Assembly (NCBI RefSeq): GCF_003732275.1
Contig: NZ_MOBM01000039.1
Location: forward strand, 482,356-546,355
From: Pseudomonas frederiksbergensis
Lineage (GTDB): Bacteria > Pseudomonadota > Gammaproteobacteria > Pseudomonadales > Pseudomonadaceae
Direction of reading: 5' to 3'
DNA length: 64,000 nucleotides
Translations under genes and position numbers: made by a program
Notes under the pieces: model-generated
What the model saw: only the letters and a program-made list of their open reading frames with translations
Told to the model about the DNA's origin: nothing
Database searches by the model: none
Shown: positions 8,998 to 17,197 of the stretch, piece by piece
How positions within the stretch are numbered: the first letter of the stretch is position 1
How the letters are laid out: each line of letters begins with the position of its first letter

Positions 8998-9090
8998 CCT
9001 GTGGGAGCGAGCCTGCTCGCGATTGAGGAGGGACAGGCAACACATATGTTGAATGTCAGACCGCTTTCGCGAGCAGGCTCGCTCCCACAG
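8998..9090. repeat. REP doublet, family A (mazG-relA gap)
   Basis: Inverted copies of the CTGTGGGAGCGAGCCTGCTC element enclose a spacer of about 35 nt. Confidence 0.95.
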
Positions 9091-9112
9091 TGGATCAGTG
9101 CAAGACATGCCA

Positions 9113-11356
9113 TCAAGGCGTGCGGTTACGGCGGGTTTCGATGATGTTCGGCAACTGGGAAATCCGCCCCAGCAACCGCCCCAGCGCATCCAGCCCCGGA
9201 ATCTCGATGGTCAGGGACATCAACGCCGTGTTGTCCTCTTTGTTCGAACGGGTGTTGACCGCCAGCACGTTGATCCGCTCGTTGAGCAGCACCTGCGACA
9301 CGTCACGCAGCAGACCGGAACGGTCGTAGGCGCGAATGATGATGTCCACCGGATAGGTGAGCACCGGCACCGGCCCCCAGCTGACCTGAATTATCCGCTC
9401 CGGCTCACGCCCGGCCAGTTGCAGCACCGAGGCGCAGTCCTGACGGTGAATGCTCACGCCACGGCCCTGGGTGATGTAACCGACGATCGCATCCCCCGGT
9501 AGCGGCTGGCAGCAGCCGGCCATCTGTGTCATCAGGTTGCCGACACCCTGGATCTGAATGTCGCCGCGCTTGCCCGGTTTGTAGCCAGTAGCTTTGCGCG
9601 GGATCAGTTCCAGCTGTTCGTTACCGCGTTCCGGCTCGACCAGTTGCTGCGCCAGGTTCACCAGTTGCGCCAGGCGCAAATCGCCTGCACCCAACGCGGC
9701 GAACATGTCCTCGGCGGTCTTCATGTTGGCCTTCTCGGCCAGCTTGTCGAAGTCCACCTGCGGCAGGCCGAGGCGATTGAGTTCGCGCTCAAGCAAGGTT
9801 TTACCGGCCGCGACGTTCTGATCGCGGGCCTGTAATTTGAACCAGTGAACGATCTTTGCCCGCGCCCGCGAGGTGGTGATGTAACCCAGGTTCGGGTTCA
9901 GCCAGTCGCGGCTCGGGGTGCCGTGCTTGCTGGTGATGATCTCGACCTGTTCACCGGTTTGCAGGCTGTAGTTGAGCGGCACGATCCGCCCGTTGATCTT
10001 GGCGCCGCGGCAGTTGTGACCGATTTCGGTATGCACGCGGTAGGCAAAGTCCAGCGGGGTCGCGCCCTTCGGCAAGTCGATGGCGTGACCGTCCGGGGTA
10101 AAGATGTAGACCCGGTCCGGCTCGATATCGACCCGCAGTTGTTCGGCAAGACCACCAATATCGCCCAGCTCTTCGTGCCACTCGAGAACCTGACGCAGCC
10201 AGGAAATTTTCTCTTCGTAGTGGTTCGAGCCGGACTTGACGTCGGTGCCCTTGTATTTCCAGTGGGCGCAGACCCCCAGCTCGGCTTCTTCGTGCATCGC
10301 ATGGGTGCGGATCTGCACTTCCAGCACTTTGCCTTCAGGGCCGATTACCGCGGTGTGCAGCGAGCGGTAGCCGTTCTCTTTCGGGTTGGCGATGTAGTCG
10401 TCGAACTCTTTCGGGATGTGTCGCCACAGGGTGTGGACGATGCCGAGCGCGGTGTAGCAGTCGCGCATTTCCGGCACCAGCACGCGAACCGCGCGCACGT
10501 CGTAGATCTGGCTGAACTCCAGACCCTTGCGCTGCATTTTGCGCCAGATCGAATAGATGTGTTTGGCACGGCCGCTGATATCGGCATCGACGCCGGTGGC
10601 CTGCAACTCGTCTTTGAGTTGGGTCATCACGTCGGCGATAAAGCGCTCGCGATCCAGCCGTCGCTCGTGGAGCAACTTGGCGATCTGCTTGTACTGATCG
10701 GGCTCAAGATAGCGGAAGGACAAGTCCTCCAGTTCCCACTTGATATGACCGATACCGAGGCGGTGGGCCAGCGGCGCGTAAATGTCGAAGACTTCACGGG
10801 CGACGCGGTTGCGCTTCTCGTCGTCAGCGGTTTTCACCGCGCGGATCGCACAGGTGCGCTCGGCCAGTTTGATCAGCGCGACGCGCACGTCGTCGACCAT
10901 CGCCACGAGCATTTTGCGCAGGTTTTCGACCTGGCCCTGAGTGCCCAGCACCAGGGATTGACGGGGGCTCAGGCTGGCGCTGATCGCCGCCATGCGCAAC
11001 ACACCGTCGATGAGTTTGGCGACCACAGGACCGAAACGCTGGCTGACCGCCGGCAACTGGATCTGGCCTTCGCGCACGCCGCGGTACAGCACGGCAGCGA
11101 CCAACGAATCCTGGTCGAGTTTGAGGTCGGCGAGAATCTCGGCGATCTCAAGGCCCGTGCGGAAACTCGAGGTCCCTTCGGACCACAGATTCTTCGCCGC
11201 ATTGGCTTGTTGTTCGGCCTCGCGAGCGAACTCGCAGGCTTCCTTCAAGGCTTCGCGATCCAGTGCCGCATCGACACTGACCGCATGATCGAGCCAAGCC
11301 TCGAGGTTGATACTGCCGTCAGTGTTGATCGGCTGGTGTGCTCTCACCTGTACCAT
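9113..11356 (-). CDS. relA: GTP pyrophosphokinase RelA, (p)ppGpp synthetase I
   Basis: 747 residues. RelA makes pppGpp or ppGpp from ATP and GTP or GDP when uncharged tRNA reaches the ribosome. Domains in order: a degenerate HD hydrolase region at about 30-200, in which the HD pair is lost (AAVLYRGVREGQI), the synthetase domain at about 230-350 (VRAVRVLVPEMRDCYTALG; GYRSLHTAVIGPEG), TGS at about 400-465 (VYIFTPDGHAIDLPKGATPLDF), a helical and zinc-finger region (QMAGCCQPLPGDAIVGYITQG) and a C-terminal ACT domain. Loss of the HD motif marks RelA rather than SpoT. Confidence 0.98.
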   Translation of the reverse strand: MVQVRAHQPINTDGSINLEAWLDHAVSVDAALDREALKEACEFAREAEQQANAAKNLWSEGTSSFRTGLEIAEILADLKLDQDSLVAAVLYRGVREGQIQLPAVSQRFGPVVAKLIDGVLRMAAISASLSPRQSLVLGTQGQVENLRKMLVAMVDDVRVALIKLAERTCAIRAVKTADDEKRNRVAREVFDIYAPLAHRLGIGHIKWELEDLSFRYLEPDQYKQIAKLLHERRLDRERFIADVMTQLKDELQATGVDADISGRAKHIYSIWRKMQRKGLEFSQIYDVRAVRVLVPEMRDCYTALGIVHTLWRHIPKEFDDYIANPKENGYRSLHTAVIGPEGKVLEVQIRTHAMHEEAELGVCAHWKYKGTDVKSGSNHYEEKISWLRQVLEWHEELGDIGGLAEQLRVDIEPDRVYIFTPDGHAIDLPKGATPLDFAYRVHTEIGHNCRGAKINGRIVPLNYSLQTGEQVEIITSKHGTPSRDWLNPNLGYITTSRARAKIVHWFKLQARDQNVAAGKTLLERELNRLGLPQVDFDKLAEKANMKTAEDMFAALGAGDLRLAQLVNLAQQLVEPERGNEQLELIPRKATGYKPGKRGDIQIQGVGNLMTQMAGCCQPLPGDAIVGYITQGRGVSIHRQDCASVLQLAGREPERIIQVSWGPVPVLTYPVDIIIRAYDRSGLLRDVSQVLLNERINVLAVNTRSNKEDNTALMSLTIEIPGLDALGRLLGRISQLPNIIETRRNRTP

Positions 11357-11484
11357 CTTGCTTTACCTTCCCTACGACGCAGATTCAATGCGTCAAATCG
11401 CTGACCTTTGCTGCCCGTGTGCACTCGTGGGGCTAAGACGAATGCGCTTTGCACGAGCGGGTCAGTCGGACCAGACGAGCCGTC

Positions 11485-12837
11485 CTAGCTCGCTTCAAAT
11501 AACGCCATGGCCTCGACATGCGCCGTTTGAGGAAACATATCGAGAATCCCGGCACGTTTTAACCGGTAGCCCTGCTTGATCAATTCGACCGTGTCGCGCG
11601 CCAGCGTTGCAGGGTTGCACGACACATACACCAATCGTTTGGCGCCCAGGGACGCAAGCTTGCGCACCACCTCGAAAGCGCCGTCGCGAGGAGGGTCCAA
11701 GAGTACCGCACAAAAGCCTTCATCGGCCCATTCGGCATCGGCCAAAGGCTGGGATAAATCGGCCTGAAAAAACTTCGCATTATGCAGATTATTGCTGACA
11801 GCATTCGCGGCGGCACGCTCGACCATCGCCTGCACACCCTCCACCGCCACGACTTCGCGAACGGTTTTGGCCAGCGGCAAGGCAAAGTTGCCCAACCCAC
11901 AAAACAGATCCAGAACCCGTTCATCAGATTTCGGCGCCAACCATGCCAACGCCTGGGCGACCATCGCTTCGTTGACCCCGGCGTTGACCTGGATGAAATC
12001 TCCCGGCCGATACGCCAGGTTCAAGTCCCACTGCTCAAGGCGATAGCCCAGCGACTGATCGGCCTCGACCGGTTGCGGTTCGCCGTTGCCATGCAGCCAC
12101 AACTGGGCTTCATGGAACGCGCAGAATTCCTTGAGTATGGTCATGTCGGCTTCGGACAACGGCGCCATGTGCCGCAGCAATACCGCCAATGACGAACCGC
12201 TGAACAACTCCACATGCCCCAGCGCCTGAGGTTTGCTCAAGCGCCGCAGCATCTCCGGCAAGCGGGTCATGATCGGTTGCAAGGGCTGTACCAGCACCAG
12301 GCATTCGTTGATGGCGACGATGTCCTGACTGCCGGCAGCGCGGAAGCCGACTTCGAGTTTTTTCGCTTTCATGTCCCAACGCACCGCCACTCGGGCGCGA
12401 CGACGGTAGCCGAATTCCGGACCGCTCAACGGCGCTGCCCACTCTTCAGGTTCGACACCGGCAACCCGCGACAATTGCTCGGCGAGCATGCGCTGTTTCA
12501 GGGCGAGCTGTTCGTTGTGGGGCAAATGCTGCACGCTGCAACCGCCGCAGCGAGCGGCATGAGCGCACGGTGCCGGGCGGCGCAATTCACTGGCCTGGAA
12601 CACGCGCTCGGTGCGCGCCTCGACCACTTTGCCGTGGGCACCCAAGACCCGCGCCTCGACGTCTTCACCGGCCAATGCGCCGATGACGAACCAGGTGCGG
12701 CCTTCGAAAAACGCGATACCGCGACCGTCATTGGCCAGGCGCTCGATGGTCAAGCGCTGCTTTTTGCCGGTCGGGACTTGCGGGGCCTTGCTGCCGCCCG
12801 TGGGCTGGAAGCGCAGGCCTCTCTCTTGCTTGGCCAT
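11485..12837 (-). CDS. rlmD: 23S rRNA (uracil-1939-C5)-methyltransferase RlmD
   Basis: 450 residues. An N-terminal TRAM domain (QRLTIERLANDGRGIAFFEG) is followed by the Fe4S4 cysteine cluster CAHAARCGGC with a further Cys in NECLVL. The SAM-dependent domain has VLDLFCGLGNFALPL and the nucleophile motif LVYVSCNPATLARD. The start overlaps the stop of cysM (ATGA at 12835-12838 read on the minus strand), so the genes are coupled. The same order cysM-rlmD-relA-mazG occurs in P. aeruginosa. Confidence 0.97.
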   Translation of the reverse strand: MAKQERGLRFQPTGGSKAPQVPTGKKQRLTIERLANDGRGIAFFEGRTWFVIGALAGEDVEARVLGAHGKVVEARTERVFQASELRRPAPCAHAARCGGCSVQHLPHNEQLALKQRMLAEQLSRVAGVEPEEWAAPLSGPEFGYRRRARVAVRWDMKAKKLEVGFRAAGSQDIVAINECLVLVQPLQPIMTRLPEMLRRLSKPQALGHVELFSGSSLAVLLRHMAPLSEADMTILKEFCAFHEAQLWLHGNGEPQPVEADQSLGYRLEQWDLNLAYRPGDFIQVNAGVNEAMVAQALAWLAPKSDERVLDLFCGLGNFALPLAKTVREVVAVEGVQAMVERAAANAVSNNLHNAKFFQADLSQPLADAEWADEGFCAVLLDPPRDGAFEVVRKLASLGAKRLVYVSCNPATLARDTVELIKQGYRLKRAGILDMFPQTAHVEAMALFEAS

Positions 12838-13739
12838 CAGTTGGGCGCGTCGAAAATGCCGGTCGACAGGTAACGGTCGCCACGGTCGCAGATGATCGCG
12901 ACGATCACCGCGTTTTCAACTTCTTTGGACAGGCGCAGCATTGCCGCCACGGCACCGCCTGAAGACACGCCGCAGAAGATGCCTTCTTCGCGGGCCAGAC
13001 GACGGGTCACGTCTTCGGCTTCGCTTTGCGCCATGTCGACGATCCGGTCCACGCGCTCGGCCTGGTAGATCTTCGGCAGGTATTCCTGCGGCCAGCGACG
13101 GATGCCCGGAATCGCCGAGCCTTCCATCGGTTGCAGCCCGATGATCTGCACGTTGTCGTTCTGCTCTTTCAAGTAGCGCGAAACGCCCATGATGGTGCCG
13201 GTGGTGCCCATCGAGCTGACGAAATGAGTGATGGTGCCTTCGGTCTGGCGCCAGATTTCCGGACCGGTGGTGGTGTAGTGCGCCTCGGGGTTGTCACCGT
13301 TGGCGAACTGATCCAGCACCTTGCCACGACCTTCGGCTTCCATTCGCTGGGCGAGGTCGCGAGCGCCTTCCATGCCTTCTTCCTGGCTGACCAGAATCAG
13401 CTCGGCGCCATAGGCCGTCATGGCGGCTTTACGCTCGGCGCTGGAGTTGTCCGGCATGATCAGGATCATCTTGTAACCCTTGATCGCGGCAGCCATCGCC
13501 AGGGCGATCCCGGTATTGCCCGAGGTCGCTTCGATCAGCGTATCGCCGGCGTGGATCTGCCCACGCAATTCGGCGCGGGTGATCATCGACAGCGCCGGAC
13601 GGTCCTTGACCGAACCCGCCGGGTTGTTCCCTTCAAGCTTGAGCAAAAGGGTGTTGCTGGTGGCGCCAGGCAGGCGCTGCAAACGGACCAGCGGAGTGTT
13701 GCCGACGCAATCGGCGATGGTTGGGTACTGCAAGGTCAT
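12837..13739 (-). CDS. cysM: Cysteine synthase B (O-acetylserine sulfhydrylase B)
   Basis: 300 residues. CysM is PLP-dependent and forms cysteine, or S-sulfocysteine when thiosulfate is used, from O-acetylserine. The PLP lysine lies in NPAGSVKDRPA, the substrate loop is TSGNTGIALAMAA, and the phosphate-binding glycines are in SSMGTTGTIMG. I chose MTLQYPTIADCVGNTPLVRL at 13739 because it begins the conserved fold; a longer in-frame extension to 13805 has no family similarity. It is the first gene of the cysM-rlmD pair. Confidence 0.96.
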   Translation of the reverse strand: MTLQYPTIADCVGNTPLVRLQRLPGATSNTLLLKLEGNNPAGSVKDRPALSMITRAELRGQIHAGDTLIEATSGNTGIALAMAAAIKGYKMILIMPDNSSAERKAAMTAYGAELILVSQEEGMEGARDLAQRMEAEGRGKVLDQFANGDNPEAHYTTTGPEIWRQTEGTITHFVSSMGTTGTIMGVSRYLKEQNDNVQIIGLQPMEGSAIPGIRRWPQEYLPKIYQAERVDRIVDMAQSEAEDVTRRLAREEGIFCGVSSGGAVAAMLRLSKEVENAVIVAIICDRGDRYLSTGIFDAPN

Positions 13740-13853
13740 GGCGTATTCGCAATCCAGACTGCGGGGGCGCCTATCATACCGGCAAACGTGCGCAGGCCAT
13801 ATCACGCAAAGTAAGGGACTTATGGCTAATGGGAATAAGCAGTCTCAGCGGGT

Positions 13854-14846
13854 TCAGGATTCCTCTGCTTGCGCGACATTCAATGCATAGAACTCATGCA
13901 ATTTGGCCTGCAATAGCTGTTTGTCCGGTAGCTGGACTTGATACTCAGCAATCAATGCAGGCGACAAGCTGCGGTTAAGGGCGTATTCGACCACCTCGTC
14001 ATCCTTGCTGGCGCAGAGCAATACACCAATGGCCGGGTTCTCATGGGTTTTGCGCTCCTTGCGATCCAGCGCTTCCAAATAGAAGTTCAGCTTGCCCAAA
14101 TACTCCGGTTTAAAACGACCGACCTTAAGCTCAATGGCTACAAGACAATTAAGACCACGGTGGAAGAACAGCAGATCCAGGGCAAAATCACACCCACCCA
14201 CTTGAAGCGGATACTCGGAACCGACAAAGCAAAAATCGCGGCCGAGCTCGCTCAGGAATTCTTTGAGGCGCGCCATCAACCCTTTATGCAGATCAGTTTC
14301 GGCATGGCCACTCGGCAGGTCGAGAAAGTCGAGCATGTAAGCGTCGCGGAATATCTCAAGCGCTGCCGGGTGGGCTTGTCTCAGCACTGCTGAGATTTTT
14401 GCTGGTTGGGTCACGCTTCGTTCGAAGCGTGCGGTCTTGAACTGACGCTCTAGTTCGCGCTTCGACCATTTTTCCTGAACTGCCAAACGGACGTAGAACT
14501 CCCGCTCTTCCGGCCGTTTACTCTGGCTGAAAATGATCAGGTTGTGCGACCAGGACAATTGTCGCACCAGTGGTGCGACTTTCTCTTCAGCGTGATAAGT
14601 CTCATAGAACTGGCGCATGCGAAACAAGTTCGACCGGGTAAAACCACGCAACCCAGGTTGAGACGTGGCCAGATGCTCAGCCAATTGACTGACCACAGAA
14701 TCGCCCCATTCGGCTTTTTCCAGCTTGCGACTGATGTAAGCACCCACCTGCCAATACAGCTCGATCAGCTGGGTATTCACCGCCTGCATGGCTGGAAGAG
14801 CCGCATCGCGAGCAGGCTCGCTCCCACAGGAGTCGAGGTTGATCAC
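13854..14846 (-). CDS. DUF1016 PD-(D/E)xK nuclease-fold protein, N-terminus altered by REP
   Basis: 330 residues from a GTG at 14846, or 311 from the ATG at 14789. The N-terminal DUF1016 helical domain is visible (AVNTQLIELYWQVGAYISRK; FTRSNLFRMRQFYETY; LSWSHNLIIF), as is the C-terminal nuclease fold with D in CDFALDLLFF and E-x-K in LVAIELKVGRFKPEYLGKLNFYLEALD. YhcG-type members are accessory nucleases of unclear role. The first 18 or so residues (SCGSEPARDAALP) are translated from a REP arm, and the helix that usually precedes AVNTQLI is absent, so the gene may be 5'-truncated. Its start overlaps the stop of the kinase upstream. In P. aeruginosa, pirA lies between cysM and pirS. Confidence 0.75.
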   Translation of the reverse strand: MINLDSCGSEPARDAALPAMQAVNTQLIELYWQVGAYISRKLEKAEWGDSVVSQLAEHLATSQPGLRGFTRSNLFRMRQFYETYHAEEKVAPLVRQLSWSHNLIIFSQSKRPEEREFYVRLAVQEKWSKRELERQFKTARFERSVTQPAKISAVLRQAHPAALEIFRDAYMLDFLDLPSGHAETDLHKGLMARLKEFLSELGRDFCFVGSEYPLQVGGCDFALDLLFFHRGLNCLVAIELKVGRFKPEYLGKLNFYLEALDRKERKTHENPAIGVLLCASKDDEVVEYALNRSLSPALIAEYQVQLPDKQLLQAKLHEFYALNVAQAEES

Positions 14847-14900
14847 ACTATCTGTGGCCTACACACACCCAATGTGGGAGCGGGCTTGCCCGCGATGGCG
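14804..14900. repeat. REP doublet, family A, spanning a gene junction
   Basis: Arms at about 14804-14830 and 14871-14900 are inverted copies of the GTGGGAGCGnGCnTGC element. The left arm lies in the first codons of the DUF1016 gene. The right arm and spacer encode the last 20 or so residues of the upstream kinase. Confidence 0.95.
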
Positions 14901-16282
14901 TCATCGCTTACACCGTCATCATCCGCCAATAACCGCATATTCAACCGCAACCCTGCCCCGCTGTTCTCCGCCCACAAACGCCCACCCTGCCTCTGCACCG
15001 CATTCCTCGCGATGCTCAACCCAAGCCCGAAGCCCCCATCCCCCGGGCGCGAACCATCGAGCCGGATGAACGGCGAGAAGATCCGTTCAAGATCCTCGTC
15101 AGCCACCCCGCCACCCTCGTCTTCCAGCCACAGGTGCCAGAAGTCGCCATCGCGCCGACCACCGAGCCTCACGACACCGCCCTTGAGTGAATGACGAATG
15201 GCGTTGCGCAGAATGTTTTCCAGCGCCTGGGCCAGGGTATTGAGATGGCCGCGCACCCAGCAGGATGCATCCACCGCACAGTGCAACTGACTCGCCGGCC
15301 AGCCACTTTCATAGCAGGCGTTTTCCGTGAGCATTTCCCACAAGGCCTGGACCTGGATCGCTTCATCGGGCAACGGCGCGCGCTCGGTGTCGAGCCAGGC
15401 GAGTTGCAGGGCATCCTCGACCAGACGCTGCATGCCGTCGACTTCCCGGCCAATCCGTTCGCACAGTTGCCCCAGGTCCTGCTCGCTTTCGCTGGCCACC
15501 CGCAGCCGACTCAGCGGAGTGCGCAATTCATGGGACAGGTCGCGCAGCAGTTGCTGTTGCAGGGCCACCGTGCTTTGCAGGCGCTCGGCCATGTGATCGA
15601 AGGCCCTGCCCAATTCCCCCAATTCATCCGAGCGGTTGGTGGTGCGGCTCGATAAACGCACAGTCAGTTGGTCGGCGCGCCAGGCGTTGGCCTGTTCGCG
15701 CAGGCTGTTCAATGGAACGACCAGCAATCGATACAGCCCCACGCACAGCAGCAGGGTGAACAGCCCGGGAATCACTCCGTTGGTAATCACTCGCCAAAAC
15801 ACCCGGTAGCGTCCGGGCATGAAACGCTGAGGCAATTCGATCACCAGGCTGCCGACAGACGGGTCGTTGGGAAACGGGATTTTCAGCCATGGCAGGCCCT
15901 GGTGACGCCGACTCACCGGCCAATCCAGACCGCGCAAAAAGGTCAGGCGCTGGATTTCCTGGTTGGCCAGCGGATAGCTGCTCAAGGATTGCAAGTCGCC
16001 ACCAATGACACCGACCCAAGTCGACTCGTGCTGACCGACACGCCGCAACCAGGCATCAATACCTGCACTCTGCTGTTCGTTCCACGCCCGCTCCGCCTCG
16101 GCGGCGTAGCGCGTCAGGGTGCCCCGGGCCTCGTCGGACAGGAACAGGTTTTTCTTTTCCATGTAGCGGCCCCAGGACCAGCTCAACCAGATCATCAGCA
16201 GACAGAACGCCACCAACAAGCAAGCCAGTTTCCAGAACAGTGAATGCCGGCCCGGCACGTCAGACCATTTCATCGGCCGCAC
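14843..16282 (-). CDS. Sensor histidine kinase, PirS/PfeS-like
   Basis: 479 residues. Membrane helix at about 16-36, a periplasmic sensor of about 125 residues, a second helix at about 165-188, HAMP, HisKA (RDLSHELRTPLSRLRV) and HATPase (NILRNAIRHSL; DEGGGVADEDL; GFGLGLSIARNAV). It overlaps the upstream response regulator by 23 nt. Position next to gacS and cysM corresponds to P. aeruginosa PirS (PA0930), which with PirR controls the ferric-enterobactin receptor pirA; identity is inferred from synteny and a Fur-like box upstream of the pair. The last 20 or so residues (AIAGKPAPTLGVCRPQIV) come from a REP arm, so the native C-terminus probably ended near LRLNMRLLAD. No receptor gene follows. 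Confidence 0.9.
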   Translation of the reverse strand: MRPMKWSDVPGRHSLFWKLACLLVAFCLLMIWLSWSWGRYMEKKNLFLSDEARGTLTRYAAEAERAWNEQQSAGIDAWLRRVGQHESTWVGVIGGDLQSLSSYPLANQEIQRLTFLRGLDWPVSRRHQGLPWLKIPFPNDPSVGSLVIELPQRFMPGRYRVFWRVITNGVIPGLFTLLLCVGLYRLLVVPLNSLREQANAWRADQLTVRLSSRTTNRSDELGELGRAFDHMAERLQSTVALQQQLLRDLSHELRTPLSRLRVASESEQDLGQLCERIGREVDGMQRLVEDALQLAWLDTERAPLPDEAIQVQALWEMLTENACYESGWPASQLHCAVDASCWVRGHLNTLAQALENILRNAIRHSLKGGVVRLGGRRDGDFWHLWLEDEGGGVADEDLERIFSPFIRLDGSRPGDGGFGLGLSIARNAVQRQGGRLWAENSGAGLRLNMRLLADDDGVSDDAIAGKPAPTLGVCRPQIV

Positions 16283-16982
16283 TCAATACATACCCCTTGC
16301 CCCAGACCGTACGCACTTCGCGCTCGGTGTAACCGATGGCCTTGAGCTTGCGGCGAATCTGGCTGATGTGCATGTCGAGGCTACGGTCATGGGGCGCGTA
16401 ACCACGCTGCAATACCTGCTGATACAGGAACGCCTTGCTCAGTACTTCATCACTGTTGCGATTTAATGTATCCAGCAACCGATATTCGCTGCGAGTCAGG
16501 CCGGCCGCGTGTTCGCCCAAAAAGACCTCGCACCGTTCATCGTCGAAACGCAGGCTGTCCATCGCAGGGGCAATCGGTGCCGGCGCCGGCCGCCGATCGA
16601 GCGCCACCCGCCGCAGGATCGCCTCGATGCGCACCCGCAACTCGGCCATGCTGAAAGGTTTGGGCAGGTAATCGTCGGCGCCGAGGCGAAAGCCACTGAT
16701 GCGATCCGCCTCCGCGCCCAGCGCCGACATCAGCACCACCGGCGTGGAATGGCTCTGGCGCAGTTGGGTCAGCACCGCCAAGCCATCCAGCCCCGGCAGC
16801 AGAATATCCATCAACACCACATCGAAGGGTTGCTGGCGGGCAATGGCCAACCCTTCCTGACCGTTCTGGCACCAGGTCACCTGAAAACCGCAGCGCCCCA
16901 GATGCTCATGGACATAAGCACCGAGTACCAGATCGTCTTCGATGGAGAGGATGCGGGGATGGCCGACAGAGATGGGAGTCAT
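16260..16982 (-). CDS. OmpR-family response regulator, PirR/PfeR-like
   Basis: 240 residues from the ATG at 16982; a TTG four codons upstream is less likely. The receiver shows ILSIEDDLVLGAYV, the phospho-acceptor Asp in VVLMDILLPGLDG, and GADDYLPKPF. The winged-helix domain has LTRSEYRLLDTLNRN and the recognition helix stretch DRSLDMHISQIRRKLK. It is the first gene of the pair with the kinase and is transcribed divergently from gacS. A Fur-like palindrome lies 9 bp upstream of its start, matching an iron-linked role. Confidence 0.92.
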   Translation of the reverse strand: MTPISVGHPRILSIEDDLVLGAYVHEHLGRCGFQVTWCQNGQEGLAIARQQPFDVVLMDILLPGLDGLAVLTQLRQSHSTPVVLMSALGAEADRISGFRLGADDYLPKPFSMAELRVRIEAILRRVALDRRPAPAPIAPAMDSLRFDDERCEVFLGEHAAGLTRSEYRLLDTLNRNSDEVLSKAFLYQQVLQRGYAPHDRSLDMHISQIRRKLKAIGYTEREVRTVWGKGYVLSAADEMV

Positions 16983-16990
16983 GAGTATCT

Positions 16991-17009
16991 GCAAATAATT
17001 CTCAGTTGC
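16991..17009. promoter_or_regulatory. Candidate Fur box between pirR-like gene and gacS
   Basis: GCAAATAATTCTCAGTTGC is close to the palindromic Fur consensus (11 of 19 positions) and has the ATTCTCA core common in Pseudomonas Fur sites. It lies immediately upstream of the response-regulator gene. Confidence 0.5.
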
Positions 17010-17197
17010 CGATTATTCAAGATTGCCCCACCAGGGGCAAGCCAAGGTTTGTCCCCTGCGAGCAAAGCATTGAACTGGCCGACGAATGACGACATCAATT
17101 TTACGAAGATTGCCCGCATGCAAATCGCTACACTGCGCAGGTGACGCGTGCCGGACGCATGTGCAGGCCAATAAACAGCTGGATGCGGGAGAGATGC

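Noticed and set aside
17141..17197. Nineteen extra codons at the 5' end of gacS
   Set aside because: The ribosome site lies just before GTG 17198, and the known GacS N-terminus begins there.
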